Source: an uncultured Rhodospirillales bacterium
GTDB taxonomy: Bacteria; Pseudomonadota; Alphaproteobacteria; Reyranellales; Reyranellaceae
Length of the DNA: 43,127 nucleotides
Reading direction: 5' to 3'
Assembly: GCA_902825855.1 (NCBI GenBank)
Contig: CADECW010000063.1
Location: forward strand, 1-43,127
This document shows, in pieces, positions 9,201 through 15,640 of this stretch. Made by a program: the position numbers and the translations under genes. Positions within the stretch are counted from its first letter, which is position 1. Each line of letters opens with the position of its first letter. The notes under the pieces are model-generated. The model was not told the origin of the DNA, searched no databases, and was given only the letters and a program-made list of their open reading frames with translations.

Positions 9201-9768
9201 CGACGACGTAGTTCGGGTCTCCCGGCAGCAGCGGGATAGTGATGGTGCCGTTTCCGCCCTTGGCGATGAAGTCGAGTCCGTGATCGAAGAACTGACCGAA
9301 GATGGTCATCAGCCCGTTGTAGGGCGTTATGAAAAGCGCCGGGTCTCCGGGATTGCCGAACGCGCTGGCGGGAACGGCCGGATTGGTCGCGGCCATGTCG
9401 ACGACCAGGTTGCTGATGATGCGTGGGGTGTAGTCGACCACATCGCCGGCCGCTCCCACGCCCTGACTGTAGACGGCAGCCGGTGCAGCACCCGGCTGCT
9501 CAATCGCTCCACGAATGCTCCCCGGGGCGCCCGCGAAAATCGGCGCAGTAAAGTAGACGAAAGGCACGTCGCTGTTGGCGAACGAGTTGGTATTGACGAC
9601 GTCTCCATACTGATCGGTGATGATCAGATGCGATATGTTGTTGAAAGTTCCGTCGACTGAACGCAAACCCAGGTTCGAGAAGGGGTCCGTCCCTGGCGCA
9701 GGCTGAGAGCCAAAGAGGATCTGCGCCTGGATAGCGAGCAGGTCTGTCGTCGTCAGTTTACGAGTCAT
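3292..9768 (-). CDS. giant heme peroxidase with RTX and cadherin-like repeats, probable type I-secreted protein
   Basis: This 2158-residue protein starts with an animal-type heme peroxidase domain (about residues 20-725). The distal-His motif GQFFDHGLD is at about residue 163, HAVFHDEHNRL at about 387-397, the proximal-His motif YRLGHSML at about 479 and LNIARGRD at about 552. A first block of Ca2+-binding RTX nonapeptides (GGxGxD) spans about 775-1030. Four or five cadherin-like modules follow (about 1125-1670), with DVNDNAP and a recurring NFENP/NFEAP motif. A second RTX block spans about 1680-2080. There is no Sec signal, and the C-terminal RTX layout suggests ABC-type (type I) export; no exporter lies in the window. 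The ATG at 9768 is preceded by TTGGGGGCTATCAC. Family enzymes oxidise halides or phenols with H2O2; the substrate here is unknown. Confidence 0.9.
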   Translation of the reverse strand: MTRKLTTTDLLAIQAQILFGSQPAPGTDPFSNLGLRSVDGTFNNISHLIITDQYGDVVNTNSFANSDVPFVYFTAPIFAGAPGSIRGAIEQPGAAPAAVYSQGVGAAGDVVDYTPRIISNLVVDMAATNPAVPASAFGNPGDPALFITPYNGLMTIFGQFFDHGLDFIAKGGNGTITIPLLPGDPNYVVGGPNVMFETRATIETVPTAVYPVGLTLSSGQIGVNINTTAPLVDQSQTYGSTLVTQFYLMEYDANGNATGRLVTHAGGGMATWADIKANALHKGIILVDTDVLNIPTPVLANPALPFNLATNPYGADRSPTGLTGQMFLADIAHNADPTGKTGADADGIINGPGPLVDPTKFDNELLDVHLVAGDPRANENVALTAIHAVFHDEHNRLVDQIKDLIQQENQIVPTFAAQWTGEQIFQAAKFANEMQYQHMVFQEFARHISPNIDAFAQYNVTLNPNITSEFANAVYRLGHSMLTDTVDMVNAVGEKSSVSLVTAFLNPTLYAATGPADILKGMSEQVGNQVDEFVVDSLRNFLVGLPLDLAALNIARGRDAGVPTLNEVRTDLFNQTKLTSLQPYTSWDDFGANLLNPGSLVNFVAAYAQDTAIKTARLAGDYATARSLAQTHINADDSVMTGGDLGYNDIDLWLGGLAEAKVLPGGISPGMLGSTFDFIFATQMLALQNGDRLYYLGRGLPVNLLNQIDAQTFSDLEQRGTGLTHVNGDAFGTADLYLELSALNPNQLDSNFAKTPAQAAAVVHEVIGGTHGANAINAGAGNDTVWAEAGNDTVEGGLGNDHLYGGDGNDVITDIGGDDFIRGDAGDDTINAGPGIDIIFGGDGNDTVRGGDGADEVNGNDGNDVLLGDAGDDAMDGGRGNDQVDGGLGNDKADGFEGDDVLLGGPGVDILTGDVGNDFLIGGSGADAMDGGLGGYDIVSYESTLPAGPGVGLTINMTGVGSTGDAQGDTFVNIEEVRGTLRDDTIIGDGLDNVLLGEAGNDSINGGAGNDTLIGGAGNDQLIGGGGIDTATYSGVRANYTFTAISVSDNLGGIGLGPDGVDTLTGISFLEFADQIVNIATGLNVPAINFVSPTNVPANPFLMNGTQVNASFISPVDLVDGTALSGFVGTQGINLGKLNISEPSGPNGVRTFALAGDDAASFQVVTTAGGVSELHFIGGGGLSFVNYEVKPEFFAVVSVTDGNGTSSINVIVNVQDVNDNAPVITTNGVINVQENTVNSTVVYRGESSDLDTVGSQIWSLQPGGADNGQFSFTGGELRFNTTPNFENPLDSNHDNVYEVMVGVADGAGPGSHLTTQLLHINVTDVAEGANAAPTFAAPLPANPTTVVENTAIATPVFDFSATDLEGDALFWSIVDDTGAPVGHVGDAGFFTIDANGAVRFLNNPDFENPAHASPEYYLTVRVTDASHGVPVNTQNLHVVIQNVIESVVFTTANPSPVLWAENQAPAAVVYDANATGTGAVTYSIVPVASGGGADAAQFSINSTTGVLTFLTSKNFEAPTDAGADGTYNVTIRATDTSLGTADQAIAVTLTNVNEAPSITSVPPATPILWPENTAAANVLYGAVATDPDAGTVLNYVLGGLDAALFTVNGAGQIRFNASPNFEAPLDNGANNVYNITLTASDGALSSAAQPVSIQVTNVAGVTLVGDPGGVPTADVLTGTSEPDSLSGLLLGDILNGLDGNDSLDGGAGIDTMTGGTGDDTYFVDDPGDVVVELLNEGTDLVNSVATFYALAANVENLTLTGAVNQNGTGNDLANVITGNAANNIIEGLGGGDVLNGGAGIDTVSYANSTGPVSVDLTTNLVSGGHAQGDIVSNFENVIGSGFADTLVGTAVANALDGRGGIDTMTGLAGNDTYFVDQQGDIIVEAIGGGTDTAVSSASVYFLGLNVENLTLAPGAGGISGQGNSLANVMVGNEGVNTLIGLDGNDTLDGGVGADVLLGGVGNDLYRVDDTFDLVDEGIAFPAYAGGAADVDTIASTSSWFWDVYSVGEVLQVDPAAVGSTTIIGSMFSNQMIGNAGDNVLFGRGGSDTYRAGDGIDYISLSTLGLTDANSYVGVDGVNTIIVDKRTTGAMSYDIVFEFDVAKDRVNVQSYGFGNAAQVLATGHNDGAGNSYFALGDGLDYLYLVGVTVNQVTAANFII

Positions 9769-9777
9769 GTGATAGCC

Positions 9778-9791
9778 CCCAATAGGAAGCA
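9778..9791. repeat. 14-bp direct repeat, copy 1, in the peroxidase leader
   Basis: CCCAATAGGAAGCA recurs exactly 67 bp away at 9845-9858. This copy directly abuts the ribosome-binding region of the peroxidase gene. It could be a protein-binding site or the trace of a short duplication. Confidence 0.6.
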
Positions 9792-9844
9792 TCAACGCCA
9801 AACCCCATGCTCCGATCTCGTCAGGCACTTCTGCCTTTCCGAGT

Positions 9845-9858
9845 CCCAATAGGAAGCA
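9845..9858. repeat. 14-bp direct repeat, copy 2, in the peroxidase leader
   Basis: Second exact copy of CCCAATAGGAAGCA, between the proximal regulatory box (9900-9916) and the start codon at 9768. The sequence between the copies is not itself repeated. Confidence 0.6.
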
Positions 9859-9899
9859 AGGCTTCTGATGCTTGCGGCTTTGGAAGCTATGCGCAGAAA

Positions 9900-9916
9900 C
9901 TTAATAAGAACTTACC
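9900..9916 (-). promoter_or_regulatory. PmrA/QseB-like box 1 (closest to the peroxidase gene)
   Basis: CTTAAT-AAGAA-CTTACC on the plus strand is two half-sites 11 bp apart, matching the YTTAAK-N5-YTTAAK pattern known for PmrA/QseB-type OmpR regulators. Read towards the peroxidase gene it is GGTAAG-N5-ATTAAG, and a CATAGC hexamer that could be a -10 follows 8 bases later. The start codon lies about 130 bp downstream. Confidence 0.5.
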
Positions 9917-9963
9917 TGACTGGTTTTATACCCAGCGACGTAAAACTTAATGCGAAGACAATA

Positions 9964-9980
9964 CTTAAAGAATCCTGAAT
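9964..9980 (-). promoter_or_regulatory. PmrA/QseB-like box 2
   Basis: CTTAAA-GAATC-CTGAAT has the same 6-5-6 layout, with a weaker second half-site. It starts 64 bp from box 1, about six helical turns. A single half-site CTTAAT also occurs at 9946-9951. Confidence 0.45.
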
Positions 9981-10068
9981 GGATTCGACTTAGTTCAGCG
10001 CGATCTCGCGAAACTTGAATAAGACCGTGCTGATAGGTCGGTTTCCGGCCGCTCGGCTTTCAGCACAA

Positions 10069-10085
10069 CTTAAAGAATTCTTACA
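10069..10085 (-). promoter_or_regulatory. PmrA/QseB-like box 3
   Basis: CTTAAA-GAATT-CTTACA has the same 6-5-6 layout. It lies 105 bp from box 2, about ten helical turns. Confidence 0.5.
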
Positions 10086-10101
10086 CTATTTACTCCTCGG
10101 G

Positions 10102-10118
10102 CTTAAAGAAGACTTAAT
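10102..10118 (-). promoter_or_regulatory. PmrA/QseB-like box 4 (best match)
   Basis: CTTAAA-GAAGA-CTTAAT has two near-perfect half-sites and starts 33 bp from box 3, about three helical turns. The surrounding 9890-10140 stretch is distinctly AT-rich compared with its GC-rich neighbours. From 10119 to 10229 I see nothing else of note. Confidence 0.55.
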
Positions 10119-10229
10119 TGAAAAAGTGGCCCAGAGGCAGTTGAAGTAAGGTCGCTTTCAGGTGCCGATGATAGAACCAGGACTGCGGCCCGGCGGTCTA
10201 TTCCCCAAAATCGACCCCAAACGCCGCGG

Positions 10230-10259
10230 AACCCACTCGGGCTCGCGCCCGGGTGGGTT
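10230..10259 (-). terminator. hairpin downstream of the two-component operon
   Basis: Twelve-base arms (AACCCACTCGGG and CCCGGGTGGGTT, one wobble position) enclose CTCGCG. It lies about 65 bp beyond the kinase stop codon. On the minus strand no clean T-run follows, so it is a plausible but not canonical terminator. It would separate the regulators from the peroxidase transcript. Confidence 0.5.
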
Positions 10260-10324
10260 CGCTATTCCGGCGTTGCAGATCCGCGTTTTGTTGATGAATC
10301 GACGAATGCAAGATCCGCCCGGTC

Positions 10325-11692
10325 TCAGTCGGGCAAGCCTTTCCTGGCGAGCGGCAGCTCAAGCGAAAAGACCGAACCCCCGCCGGCGCGAAGCCCCACG
10401 CCAACGGTACCACCATGCATTTCGGCAATGCGACCGACGATCGCCAATCCCAATCCCTTGCGATCGGCGTTTCGATCTCGTCGCCAGAAGCGTTGAAACA
10501 CCGTTCCGTTCCCGCCTACGGGAAATCCCGGGCCGTCATCGAGAACCCGAACAATCCCGTCAGTCGCCACGTTGACCTCGATCGAAGCGCCGGATGAAGT
10601 GTGGACAATGGCATTCTCGACCAGATTTCGCACGGCACGCACCAGAGCATCGTGATGACCAGACACGATCACAGGACCGTCGGCACCGGTAAGGGCAATC
10701 GACTTCGTCGCGCTGATGTCGAGGATCGCCAAGTCGCTGACGACTTCGAAGCAAACGGCATGAAGGTCGGCAATTGAACCAGTTTGAATCGACAGGCTTT
10801 CGAGTTCGGCTATATCCAGCAGCTGGCTGACAGTGCGCGTCATCCTGGAAACATCGGCCCGCAGAGCTTCACGGCTGGGACTCGGCTCCAGCGTGTCGAC
10901 ACGCAATCGCATGACGGAGAGTGGTGAACGCAGCTCATGCGCAACATCGGAGGTGAAGTCTCGCTGGGCCACGAGACCATCTTCGAGACGTTCAAATGCC
11001 CGATTGACTGCGACAACCAAGGGCTTGATCTCCGCCGGCACATCGTTATCGGCCAAACGAACGTGAGTGTTGGCAGGGCCAATCATTGCTGCCGTCTTCG
11101 ATGCACGGCGGACTGACGCCAGCACTGCTCGGACAATCAGAGCGTCGGCGACCAGCAGGCCCAGCAAGATCAGAAGGATGATCCAAGCCGCATTGGGCAG
11201 GAACGACGCCAGGATGTCGTCGATGATGACATTTCGATGCGACAAATCTTGAGCCACCTGGACCCAATATCGCTTCCCGTCGACAAACCAAGGCATTTCA
11301 ATGCCAACCGTCAAAGCACCATCTCGAGTGGTTCGTGAGAACTTGCCATCCGTGAATGCTTCCTCGGATGAAACGGCCTTTACGTTGTGATTGGGCGAAG
11401 AAAACAATGCCTGGCCCCTCGAATCGAGGACGGCATAGGAGTAGTGGCCGTGAGGACTGGTGAAAACCGATCGAATCTCGATCGGAAGCTCGAGCGTAAC
11501 ACCTCCCTCACCGTCAGGCCGGAGGAACGCTGCAAGATCCATAGCCTCGTCGTGAAGCGCACCTTCGATGAATTTGTTGGATGCTCCTTCGAGCAGCCAA
11601 TGCAATGCCAGCGGTATTGCCAGGACTACTGGCGCAACGGCAGCGATCTGCAAAGCCACGACTCTCGACAAGATCGAGGAGAGGAAAGTCAT
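10325..11692 (-). CDS. two-component sensor histidine kinase, 455 aa
   Basis: Membrane-bound kinase with one N-terminal transmembrane helix (about residues 10-34), a periplasmic sensor of about 130 residues, and a second helix (about 165-190). A HAMP-like linker follows, then the HisKA box DVAHELRSPL with phospho-acceptor His252, and an HATPase domain with N box NLVENAIVH, G1 DDGPG and G2 GLGLAI. Layout and partner suggest the QseC/PmrB/TctE group. It lies 16 bp downstream of the response regulator on the same strand. The next gene downstream is the RTX peroxidase, whose upstream region carries candidate boxes for this regulator class. The stimulus is unknown. Confidence 0.9.
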   Translation of the reverse strand: MTFLSSILSRVVALQIAAVAPVVLAIPLALHWLLEGASNKFIEGALHDEAMDLAAFLRPDGEGGVTLELPIEIRSVFTSPHGHYSYAVLDSRGQALFSSPNHNVKAVSSEEAFTDGKFSRTTRDGALTVGIEMPWFVDGKRYWVQVAQDLSHRNVIIDDILASFLPNAAWIILLILLGLLVADALIVRAVLASVRRASKTAAMIGPANTHVRLADNDVPAEIKPLVVAVNRAFERLEDGLVAQRDFTSDVAHELRSPLSVMRLRVDTLEPSPSREALRADVSRMTRTVSQLLDIAELESLSIQTGSIADLHAVCFEVVSDLAILDISATKSIALTGADGPVIVSGHHDALVRAVRNLVENAIVHTSSGASIEVNVATDGIVRVLDDGPGFPVGGNGTVFQRFWRRDRNADRKGLGLAIVGRIAEMHGGTVGVGLRAGGGSVFSLELPLARKGLPD

Positions 11693-11708
11693 CCGGGTTT
11701 TGTTTCAG

Positions 11709-12383
11709 TTACTTTGTCTCAGTCACGAAGTAACCCACGCCATGTACGGTCTTGATCTTTACGGTCGCCCCTGCCCGAGACAGCGTGAAACGAAGCCTGT
11801 GAATATAGACTTCCACTGCATTGGACGCGAGGTGACCGGACAAACCAAACAATTGATCTTCGATCTTGCGCTTCGGCACGACGCTACGGCCCTCTCGCAG
11901 CAGCATTTCAAGAACCGCACATTCGCGCGCCGTCAAATCATGCGCCGTGCCGTCCACCAGGATTTGACGAAGTTGAATGTCGAGGGCGACATTTCCGACA
12001 GCGAGGCTGCGACTGGCAAGCGTACTGGGCCGCCGCTGCAGGGCCTCCAGCCTGGCGACGAGTTCCTCCACCGCAAAAGGTTTGACGAGATAGTCGTCGG
12101 CACCCGCGCGCAAGCCCGTAACGCGGTCACTTACGCCATCGCGGGCCGTCAACACCAGTACCGGTACAGATTTACCGCGACGGCGCAGATCTCGCAGGAG
12201 ATCGAGGCCATCGCGATCCGGCAATCCGAGATCCAGCACGACAGCCCCATATTGCAGGCTGGCTAGGGCTTGGTCCGCATCCTCGGCGGTATCTACAGCG
12301 TCAACTTCGAAATTGTGCCGAGGAAGCTGCTTGCTCAGCAACGCAACCAGTTCCGAGTTGTCTTCGACGAGAAGCAACCTCAA
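11709..12383 (-). CDS. OmpR-family response regulator, QseB/PmrA/TctD-like, 224 aa
   Basis: The receiver domain shows acidic residues (VEDN) at positions 7-8, phospho-acceptor Asp51 in VVLDLGLPD, the conserved Thr in VLTAR and Lys in YLVKPF. A winged-helix domain follows (TARECAVLEMLLREG, SNAVEVYIHRLRFTL, TVHGVGYFV), with the VHGVGY motif of the family. I chose the TTG at 12383 because GGGAGG sits nine bases upstream and it gives the usual 224-residue length with MRLLLVED at the N-terminus. Upstream in-frame ATGs add a low-complexity tail. It probably controls the peroxidase gene through the CTTAA boxes; this is inference. Confidence 0.9.
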   Translation of the reverse strand: MRLLLVEDNSELVALLSKQLPRHNFEVDAVDTAEDADQALASLQYGAVVLDLGLPDRDGLDLLRDLRRRGKSVPVLVLTARDGVSDRVTGLRAGADDYLVKPFAVEELVARLEALQRRPSTLASRSLAVGNVALDIQLRQILVDGTAHDLTARECAVLEMLLREGRSVVPKRKIEDQLFGLSGHLASNAVEVYIHRLRFTLSRAGATVKIKTVHGVGYFVTETK

Positions 12384-13317
12384 TGGCTTTCGCCTCCCAC
12401 GCCGTCCAGAGCGAGCGCTCGGCTGAGCATGTTTAGCGCTGAAGCAAACAAAAGGATAGTCGGGCGACGTTCGAACATTAAAATGCCGGCGTCGCGGCAA
12501 ATATTATACCGGCCGCACCATTCGACTCGTGGGCGAGTCCACGCTGCAAACTTCATTTGACGTGACCTTGGCGCGCCCCCTCTTAAACTGCACCCTGCGT
12601 AGGGTATGCAACGCAGTTGGCAGGGCTATCGGCAGCACTGGTCACAAGCAATGCACTATGAAGGAGAGCCTGCGGCCAGCCGAACTGCATCGTGTATGCT
12701 GTCCGCCGCAGACGTCCTTTCAGCGTGAGACAAGCTTGGCCGTCTTGTCCCGCTACAGCGGGTCGACTGCAGGTTACACAGGCGGGCGGAACGACGCGGC
12801 GCCCGCGAACGCAACGTCGTGCCCGGCATTAGCAAGCGTTCGTGCCAACGGCACGAGCGGGCAGAACGACCCGATTGCAGGCGGCGGCGCGAACAGCGCA
12901 CGCATGCTGTCCTTCCTATTGGCCGCTCGGGCCAGCCGGATGCACCCGCCGACACGATACCACCCAGACAACCCCGCATGGAGCCGATCGAGAACGATGG
13001 GCGCAACCCGCAGGACGCGATCACCACGGCGCCGCGGCAGGCCGTGCAATCCCGGTTGCACAAATCAGCTCCCTGCGGCTGGCCGCTCTGCTGGCATTGG
13101 GGCTCCCAGCTCTCCCCATCGTCGCGGTCTGCCCGCGCGACATTGCGCCACCGGCTTTTGATCGAGAAAGGGGAGGCCGCGTGGGGTGAGGGCCAAAGCA
13201 AGCGTCCAGGGCCCTGTTCCGAGGAATCAGCGTCCTCGTCCGGCATATATTTTCGCATCGCCGGCGAGACCGGTGTGATACACAGAAAAAGCCGGCAAGA
13301 GTCGGCAGGTCGCTCCC
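12384..13317. other. gene-poor interval of about 930 bp
   Basis: Open frames here are short, overlapping and low in complexity, and I support none as intact genes. It holds a recognisable glycosyltransferase N-terminus on the minus strand (12774-12905) and small hairpins: GACAAG/CTTGTC near 12729-12749 and CCCGC/GCGGG near 12749-12762. It separates the regulatory operon from the membrane-protein gene. Confidence 0.6.
12774..12905 (-). pseudogene. N-terminal relic of a UGT/MGT-type glycosyltransferase
   Basis: From an ATG at 12905 the frame reads MRALFAPPPAIGSFCPLVPL, then ARTLANAGHDVAFAGAASF, and stops soon after. This matches the start of erythromycin/macrolide-type glycosyltransferases (first beta-strand, glycine-rich loop, PLARAL helix, GHEV strand). 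The remaining roughly 350 residues are absent, and no continuation was found by eye in neighbouring frames. The activity cannot survive. Confidence 0.5.
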
Positions 13318-15012
13318 TTGCTCGCCTCAACTCTGTCCCGCCGTTCCAATCCCACCATCATCGCGCTCGTTGACCTCGGCATTCTCGTTGTCGGAGGCGG
13401 AGCGCTCCTGATCGCGATCGTGCTGTGGTTCGACAACGCTCAAGGCGGCCTGACCGGCAACGGACTGTTCAAGAGCCTGGAGTTGAAGCCCTGGGTCATC
13501 GATCCGGCCAACGCGCCCCTCTATCCCTCGAACTACCTGTTTTATCCGCTATACGGCGCGCTCTGCCGTCTGCTCGACCTCCTGGGCGTGTTCGCGGGCG
13601 ATCCGCGGCGCCAGATGACCATCCTCAATGCCGTGAGCTGTGCGCTCAGCCTCGGGATCATCTATCTGCTGATCCGCAACCTCACGGGCGTCCGGGTAGT
13701 CGCTCTGCTGGCGGCGCTGTTCCACCTCGCGTCGAGCTTCGTGATGTTCCTCGCCATCATCAACGAGGACGTCATGCCGAGCTACACGGTGCTGCTCGCC
13801 GCCATGGCGCTGGGCGCCGTTTGGCTCGCCAAGCCGACGGCGCCGCGTGTGCTGGGAGTATCGGTGCTGTTCTCGCTCGCCTGGCTGATGGAATGGCGGC
13901 TGATGTTTCCGACCCTGCCCGCCATGCTGGTGGCGCTGTGGGTCTGCGAAAGGCGGCCGGCCTGGCGGTTCGCCTGGACTGCGCTGTTCCTGACCGGGAT
14001 CGTGGCGACGGCCGCTGTGGTGGCGTGGGCCTGGCGGGACCACGAGGGAGCCGTCGGAGCGATCGAGCTGATCTGGACCGGCAAGGCGGTACGCTCCGTA
14101 TGGGCCGGCTTCACCTGGGCCAAGGTCGGGTACATGTGGGACGGCATGGCGGGCTACCTGCTCGGCGCCGGCATTGCATCGATCCCCGGCATCCCGGGTT
14201 GGGACATCTGGCGGTGGATCGCCACGGTTTGGATCCTGGCGGTGGCCTTCTTCTCCCTCCCTTTCCTGTGGCGCCACTGGGACGATCCGCGCTCGCGCGC
14301 ACTGTCGGCGATCTTCGGCATCACTTTCGTGGCCGGTCAGGTCTTCAACCTCTACTCCCAGCCGCAGGATCCGCAGATGCAGCTCAACGTCATGGGCTGG
14401 CTGACGGTCGGCTGGGCGGTCGTGCTTGTTGCGGTGGGCGAGCGGCGCCGATATGGCCGCCAGGGCCTGGCAGCCCTGGCAAGCCTGACGGTCGCTCTGT
14501 TCGCCTACAACGTCTGGAGCATCGCACCGCTTCGCGGCCTCGACAGCGCCTGGGAGGGCGCAATCCAGCGCATGGAGCGGGAATCCAATCCAGACCGAAC
14601 CGTCTGGCTGATGCACGATTTCGATTGGGCCATGGTCTACGGCTCGCTGTACTGGGGCCTCGCCGACCCCGGCACCGAGGCGCTCGGCCCTGCACCGCAA
14701 AAGGAGCCGCGCTTCAAGTGGATCGGCTTCACCGGCCAGGTCCTTCGCCATCCCGACTGGACCGACCATGAGCTGGTCGACGACTTGCGCGGACAGATCG
14801 ATCGCGCGCTCGACCTGGGTTACGACGTGCTGGTGATCCGGCTATGGGACATGGATCCCTATCAGCTCGAGGTCGCGACCGGCATGGTGGCGAGCAGCGA
14901 ACGCATCCAGGCCCTGCGCCGGATGCTGCGCGAGGAGTATGTCGCGACCCAGGCCTTCATCGATCCGGTCGCCGGTACGATCGACCGCATCAAGAAAAAG
15001 CCCGGGCGATAG
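13318..15012 (+). CDS. polytopic membrane protein, GT-C glycosyltransferase-like, 564 aa
   Basis: About ten to twelve transmembrane helices fill residues 15-410, followed by a soluble C-terminal part of about 150 residues. The layout (first helix, a loop rich in acidic and aromatic residues, many helices, soluble tail) resembles GT-C enzymes that move sugars from lipid-linked donors. However, no sure catalytic DD/DE motif can be assigned, so the family is a guess. The TTG at 13318 is the first usable start and has only a weak AGG upstream; no better ATG/GTG follows before the first helix. The stop is one base from the isochorismatase-like gene, so the two are co-transcribed. Confidence 0.6.
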   Translation: MLASTLSRRSNPTIIALVDLGILVVGGGALLIAIVLWFDNAQGGLTGNGLFKSLELKPWVIDPANAPLYPSNYLFYPLYGALCRLLDLLGVFAGDPRRQMTILNAVSCALSLGIIYLLIRNLTGVRVVALLAALFHLASSFVMFLAIINEDVMPSYTVLLAAMALGAVWLAKPTAPRVLGVSVLFSLAWLMEWRLMFPTLPAMLVALWVCERRPAWRFAWTALFLTGIVATAAVVAWAWRDHEGAVGAIELIWTGKAVRSVWAGFTWAKVGYMWDGMAGYLLGAGIASIPGIPGWDIWRWIATVWILAVAFFSLPFLWRHWDDPRSRALSAIFGITFVAGQVFNLYSQPQDPQMQLNVMGWLTVGWAVVLVAVGERRRYGRQGLAALASLTVALFAYNVWSIAPLRGLDSAWEGAIQRMERESNPDRTVWLMHDFDWAMVYGSLYWGLADPGTEALGPAPQKEPRFKWIGFTGQVLRHPDWTDHELVDDLRGQIDRALDLGYDVLVIRLWDMDPYQLEVATGMVASSERIQALRRMLREEYVATQAFIDPVAGTIDRIKKKPGR

Positions 15013-15013
15013 C

Positions 15014-15556
15014 ATGTCGCGCGATGTGCTGGTCGTCGTCGACATGCAGGTTGGCCTGCTCGACGGCCCGCCGAAGCACGATCTGATGAACGTCGTCCGA
15101 CGCATCAATACCGTGGCGGCATTCCTGCGCGGACACGGCGGCGCGGTCGTCTGGATCAGGCATTGCGGGAAGGTCGGCGACGGCTTCGAGCGGGGCGAGC
15201 CGGGCTGGGCGTTCCTGCCCGAGCTCGACCGACATCCCGCGGACCTCGAAGTGGAGAAGACGCTCAACGATTCCTTCGCTGGAACGGCATTGCACGCAAC
15301 CCTTCAACGCCTCGGGGCAGGGCGCATCCTCATCGCCGGCTGGGCCACGGACTTCTGCGTCGACACCACGCTGAGATCGGCCGTCTCGCGCGACTACCAT
15401 GTGGTTGCCGTCAGTGACGCCCATACGCTGAGCGACCGGCCGCATCTCGATGCCGCCGCCGTCATCCGCCATCACAACTGGGTCTGGAGCGATCTTCTGA
15501 CCAACCGATCAATCCGCGTCGCGACGGCAGCCGAGTTGCTGGCCGAGCAGAGTTAG
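15014..15556 (+). CDS. isochorismatase-family cysteine hydrolase, 180 aa
   Basis: Rossmann-like hydrolase with the family triad: Asp in VVVDMQ (about residue 10), Lys in VEKTLNDSF and Cys in GWATDFCVDTT. Relatives hydrolyse isochorismate, nicotinamide, N-carbamoyl amines or ureidoacrylate; the substrate cannot be read from sequence. The ATG at 15014 comes one base after the stop of the preceding membrane protein. Two strong hairpins follow the stop. Confidence 0.85.
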   Translation: MSRDVLVVVDMQVGLLDGPPKHDLMNVVRRINTVAAFLRGHGGAVVWIRHCGKVGDGFERGEPGWAFLPELDRHPADLEVEKTLNDSFAGTALHATLQRLGAGRILIAGWATDFCVDTTLRSAVSRDYHVVAVSDAHTLSDRPHLDAAAVIRHHNWVWSDLLTNRSIRVATAAELLAEQS

Positions 15557-15560
15557 AGCG

Positions 15561-15606
15561 GAATGTGATGAGATGGAACCGCGCGCGGTTCCATCTCATC
15601 ACATTC
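15561..15606. repeat. perfect 46-bp palindrome
   Basis: Arms of 21 bases (starting GAATGTGATGAGATGGAACC) are exact complements around a self-complementary CGCG, so the whole 46 bases are a perfect palindrome. It begins five bases after the hydrolase stop, between convergent genes. It can fold as a very stable hairpin on either strand and act as a bidirectional terminator, or it is a copy of a dispersed palindromic repeat. There is no T-run. Confidence 0.8.
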
Positions 15607-15640
15607 GCGCGCACCGGGGATGCTTGTTGCAGGAGGCACG

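Noticed and set aside
7363..9660. Long plus-strand open frame (765 codons) opposite the peroxidase gene
   Set aside because: It is antisense to a protein with clear peroxidase and RTX motifs. Its composition (Arg, Val, Gly, Asp) mirrors the complementary codons and no domain is recognisable.
10162..10575. 137-codon plus-strand frame between the box region and the kinase
   Set aside because: It overlaps the 3' end of the kinase gene and the hairpin at 10230-10259; the Arg/Pro-rich composition indicates a shadow.
12656..13330. 224-codon minus-strand frame in the gene-poor interval
   Set aside because: Arg/Ser/Cys-rich with no domain; it conflicts with the recognisable glycosyltransferase relic in another frame.
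13549..14769. 406-codon minus-strand frame opposite the membrane protein
   Set aside because: Highly charged, Arg/Pro/Gln-rich, with no hydrophobic core or motif; the plus strand has regular transmembrane helices.
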